Made by a program: the position numbers and the translations under genes. Positions 14,782-15,551 of a DNA stretch of 15,551 nt are shown here, piece after piece. The notes beneath the pieces were generated by a model that had not been told where the DNA came from, did not search any database, and saw nothing but the letters and a program-made list of their open reading frames with translations. This DNA comes from Bacillota bacterium (GTDB taxonomy: Bacteria; Bacillota; Clostridia; Lachnospirales; Lachnospiraceae), in assembly GCA_023389295.1 (NCBI GenBank), contig JAEWEO010000049.1, positions 1 through 15,551 on the forward strand, given 5' to 3'. Each line of letters begins with the position of its first letter. Within the stretch, counting starts at the first letter, position 1.

Positions 14782-15528
14782 ATGAGCCTTCATATCAAGA
14801 AAAGGAACAGTAAGGTTGACAAATATTATAATGAAAATGATACGGTAGACATTTATACTATTCAACAATTATTGGGAGAGGGGCGATATGGGATAGTATA
14901 TTTGGCTCTTGATGAGAAGCAAAATAAATACGTTGTAAAACAACTAAAAAATGAAATGATTAAAAAAAGTAATAACAATTTGTTTTTCGAAGAAAAGATA
15001 TTAAAAAAATTGCATCATCCTTACTTTCCTAAATTTATATCAAGTTTTAAAGATGAGGGTAGAGAAGGCTATATACTAGAGTATATAGAAGGTGAAGTGT
15101 ATGAAGATATCCTTCGAAAGGATAGATATCAATTTACTCGTGAAGAAATTTACGAAGTATGTGGGCAGCTGCTTAATTTTATTGAGATATTGCACAGCTG
15201 CAATATTGTTCATCGGGACATCAGACTGCCTAATGTAATTAAAAAAGATAATAATGAACTTTCACTAATAGATTTTGGCCTTGCGAGGATAATGGATCAT
15301 GATAAATATACTAAGGAATTAGATTACTGGTATATTGGAGATTTTTTAATTCATCTCTATTACTCAACCTACCAAAAAACAAGTAGAATTGACAGACCAT
15401 GGTTTAAAGAGCTTAACCTTAATCCAGAAGAAAAAGAACTGTTAAGAAGACTTATGGGTATTGATGAAACCTATGGAAGTATTACAGAGATCAGACAACA
15501 GCTGAATAAAATAAAGAATGGTAATTAA
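14782..15528 (+). CDS. Small Ser/Thr protein kinase, YbdM-like
   Basis: This 248-residue eukaryotic-type protein kinase has a catalytic domain only, with no membrane segment or PASTA repeats, so it is cytoplasmic. It shows the glycine loop LGEGRYG (31-37), K53 (VVK), helix-C E70, the catalytic loop HRDIRLPN (144-151) with D146 and N151, the DFG Asp D164, and the helix-F motif WYIGD (183-187). The usual catalytic-loop Lys is Arg148, and the activation segment is very short without an APE motif. B. subtilis YbdM, as I remember it, has the same traits (HSDIRTPN and a C-terminal LLGIEEEY, compare LMGIDETY here). No Shine-Dalgarno precedes the ATG; with 13 bases from the preceding stop, translation is probably coupled to the RS-rich gene. 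The likely substrate is that RS-rich neighbour. The gene is complete within the window. Confidence 0.88.
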   Translation: MSLHIKKRNSKVDKYYNENDTVDIYTIQQLLGEGRYGIVYLALDEKQNKYVVKQLKNEMIKKSNNNLFFEEKILKKLHHPYFPKFISSFKDEGREGYILEYIEGEVYEDILRKDRYQFTREEIYEVCGQLLNFIEILHSCNIVHRDIRLPNVIKKDNNELSLIDFGLARIMDHDKYTKELDYWYIGDFLIHLYYSTYQKTSRIDRPWFKELNLNPEEKELLRRLMGIDETYGSITEIRQQLNKIKNGN

Positions 15529-15551
15529 ATGATAGGAACCATGTGGCTTTA

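Overview
The window is about 15.5 kb of AT-rich DNA with strong Shine-Dalgarno sites, Gram-positive lipoprotein signal peptides, a YesN/YesM two-component pair and a match to a Spo0A box. This points to a spore-forming Firmicute of class Clostridia. Lachnospiraceae is the likeliest family, but that is an inference from style and gene content, not a measured placement. All 13 supported genes lie on the + strand.

Region 1 (about 1-9730) is a sugar sensing and uptake locus. A YesN-type response regulator (165-1787), a YesM/LytS-type histidine kinase (overlapping by ATGA) and a membrane-anchored sugar-binding lipoprotein (3316-4428) form a probable three-component sensor. A second transport unit follows: a binding lipoprotein (4615-5589), a 340-bp spacer with several inverted repeats, a double-domain ATPase (5930-7456) and two permeases (7440-8546, 8548-9624), closed by a clear terminator at 9699-9728. 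The closest family I recognise is the E. coli galactofuranose importer YtfQ-YtfR-YtfT-YjfF. A short ATAAACCA motif occurs at similar spacing before both units and is a candidate operator. No sugar-processing enzymes are present.

Region 2 (about 9780-13900) is a small catabolic-looking unit of unknown substrate. It holds a PAS-Fis regulator without the usual AAA+ domain, an AtuA-family (DUF1446) protein, a separate small AtuA C-terminal-like protein, and a CocE/NonD-type serine hydrolase. A good vegetative-type promoter precedes the AtuA gene, and three copies of AACCGTAG lie in the leader of the regulator gene.

Region 3 (about 14034-15528) holds an MmcQ/YjbR-family gene, then the most unusual part of the window: a 71-residue protein that is 59% Arg plus Ser, with long RS dipeptide runs, followed 13 bases later by a small eukaryotic-type Ser/Thr kinase resembling B. 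subtilis YbdM. A Spo0A-box match sits at the putative promoter of this pair. The arrangement suggests a kinase with its dedicated RS-rich substrate, perhaps in sporulation, and is the best candidate for an undescribed system here.
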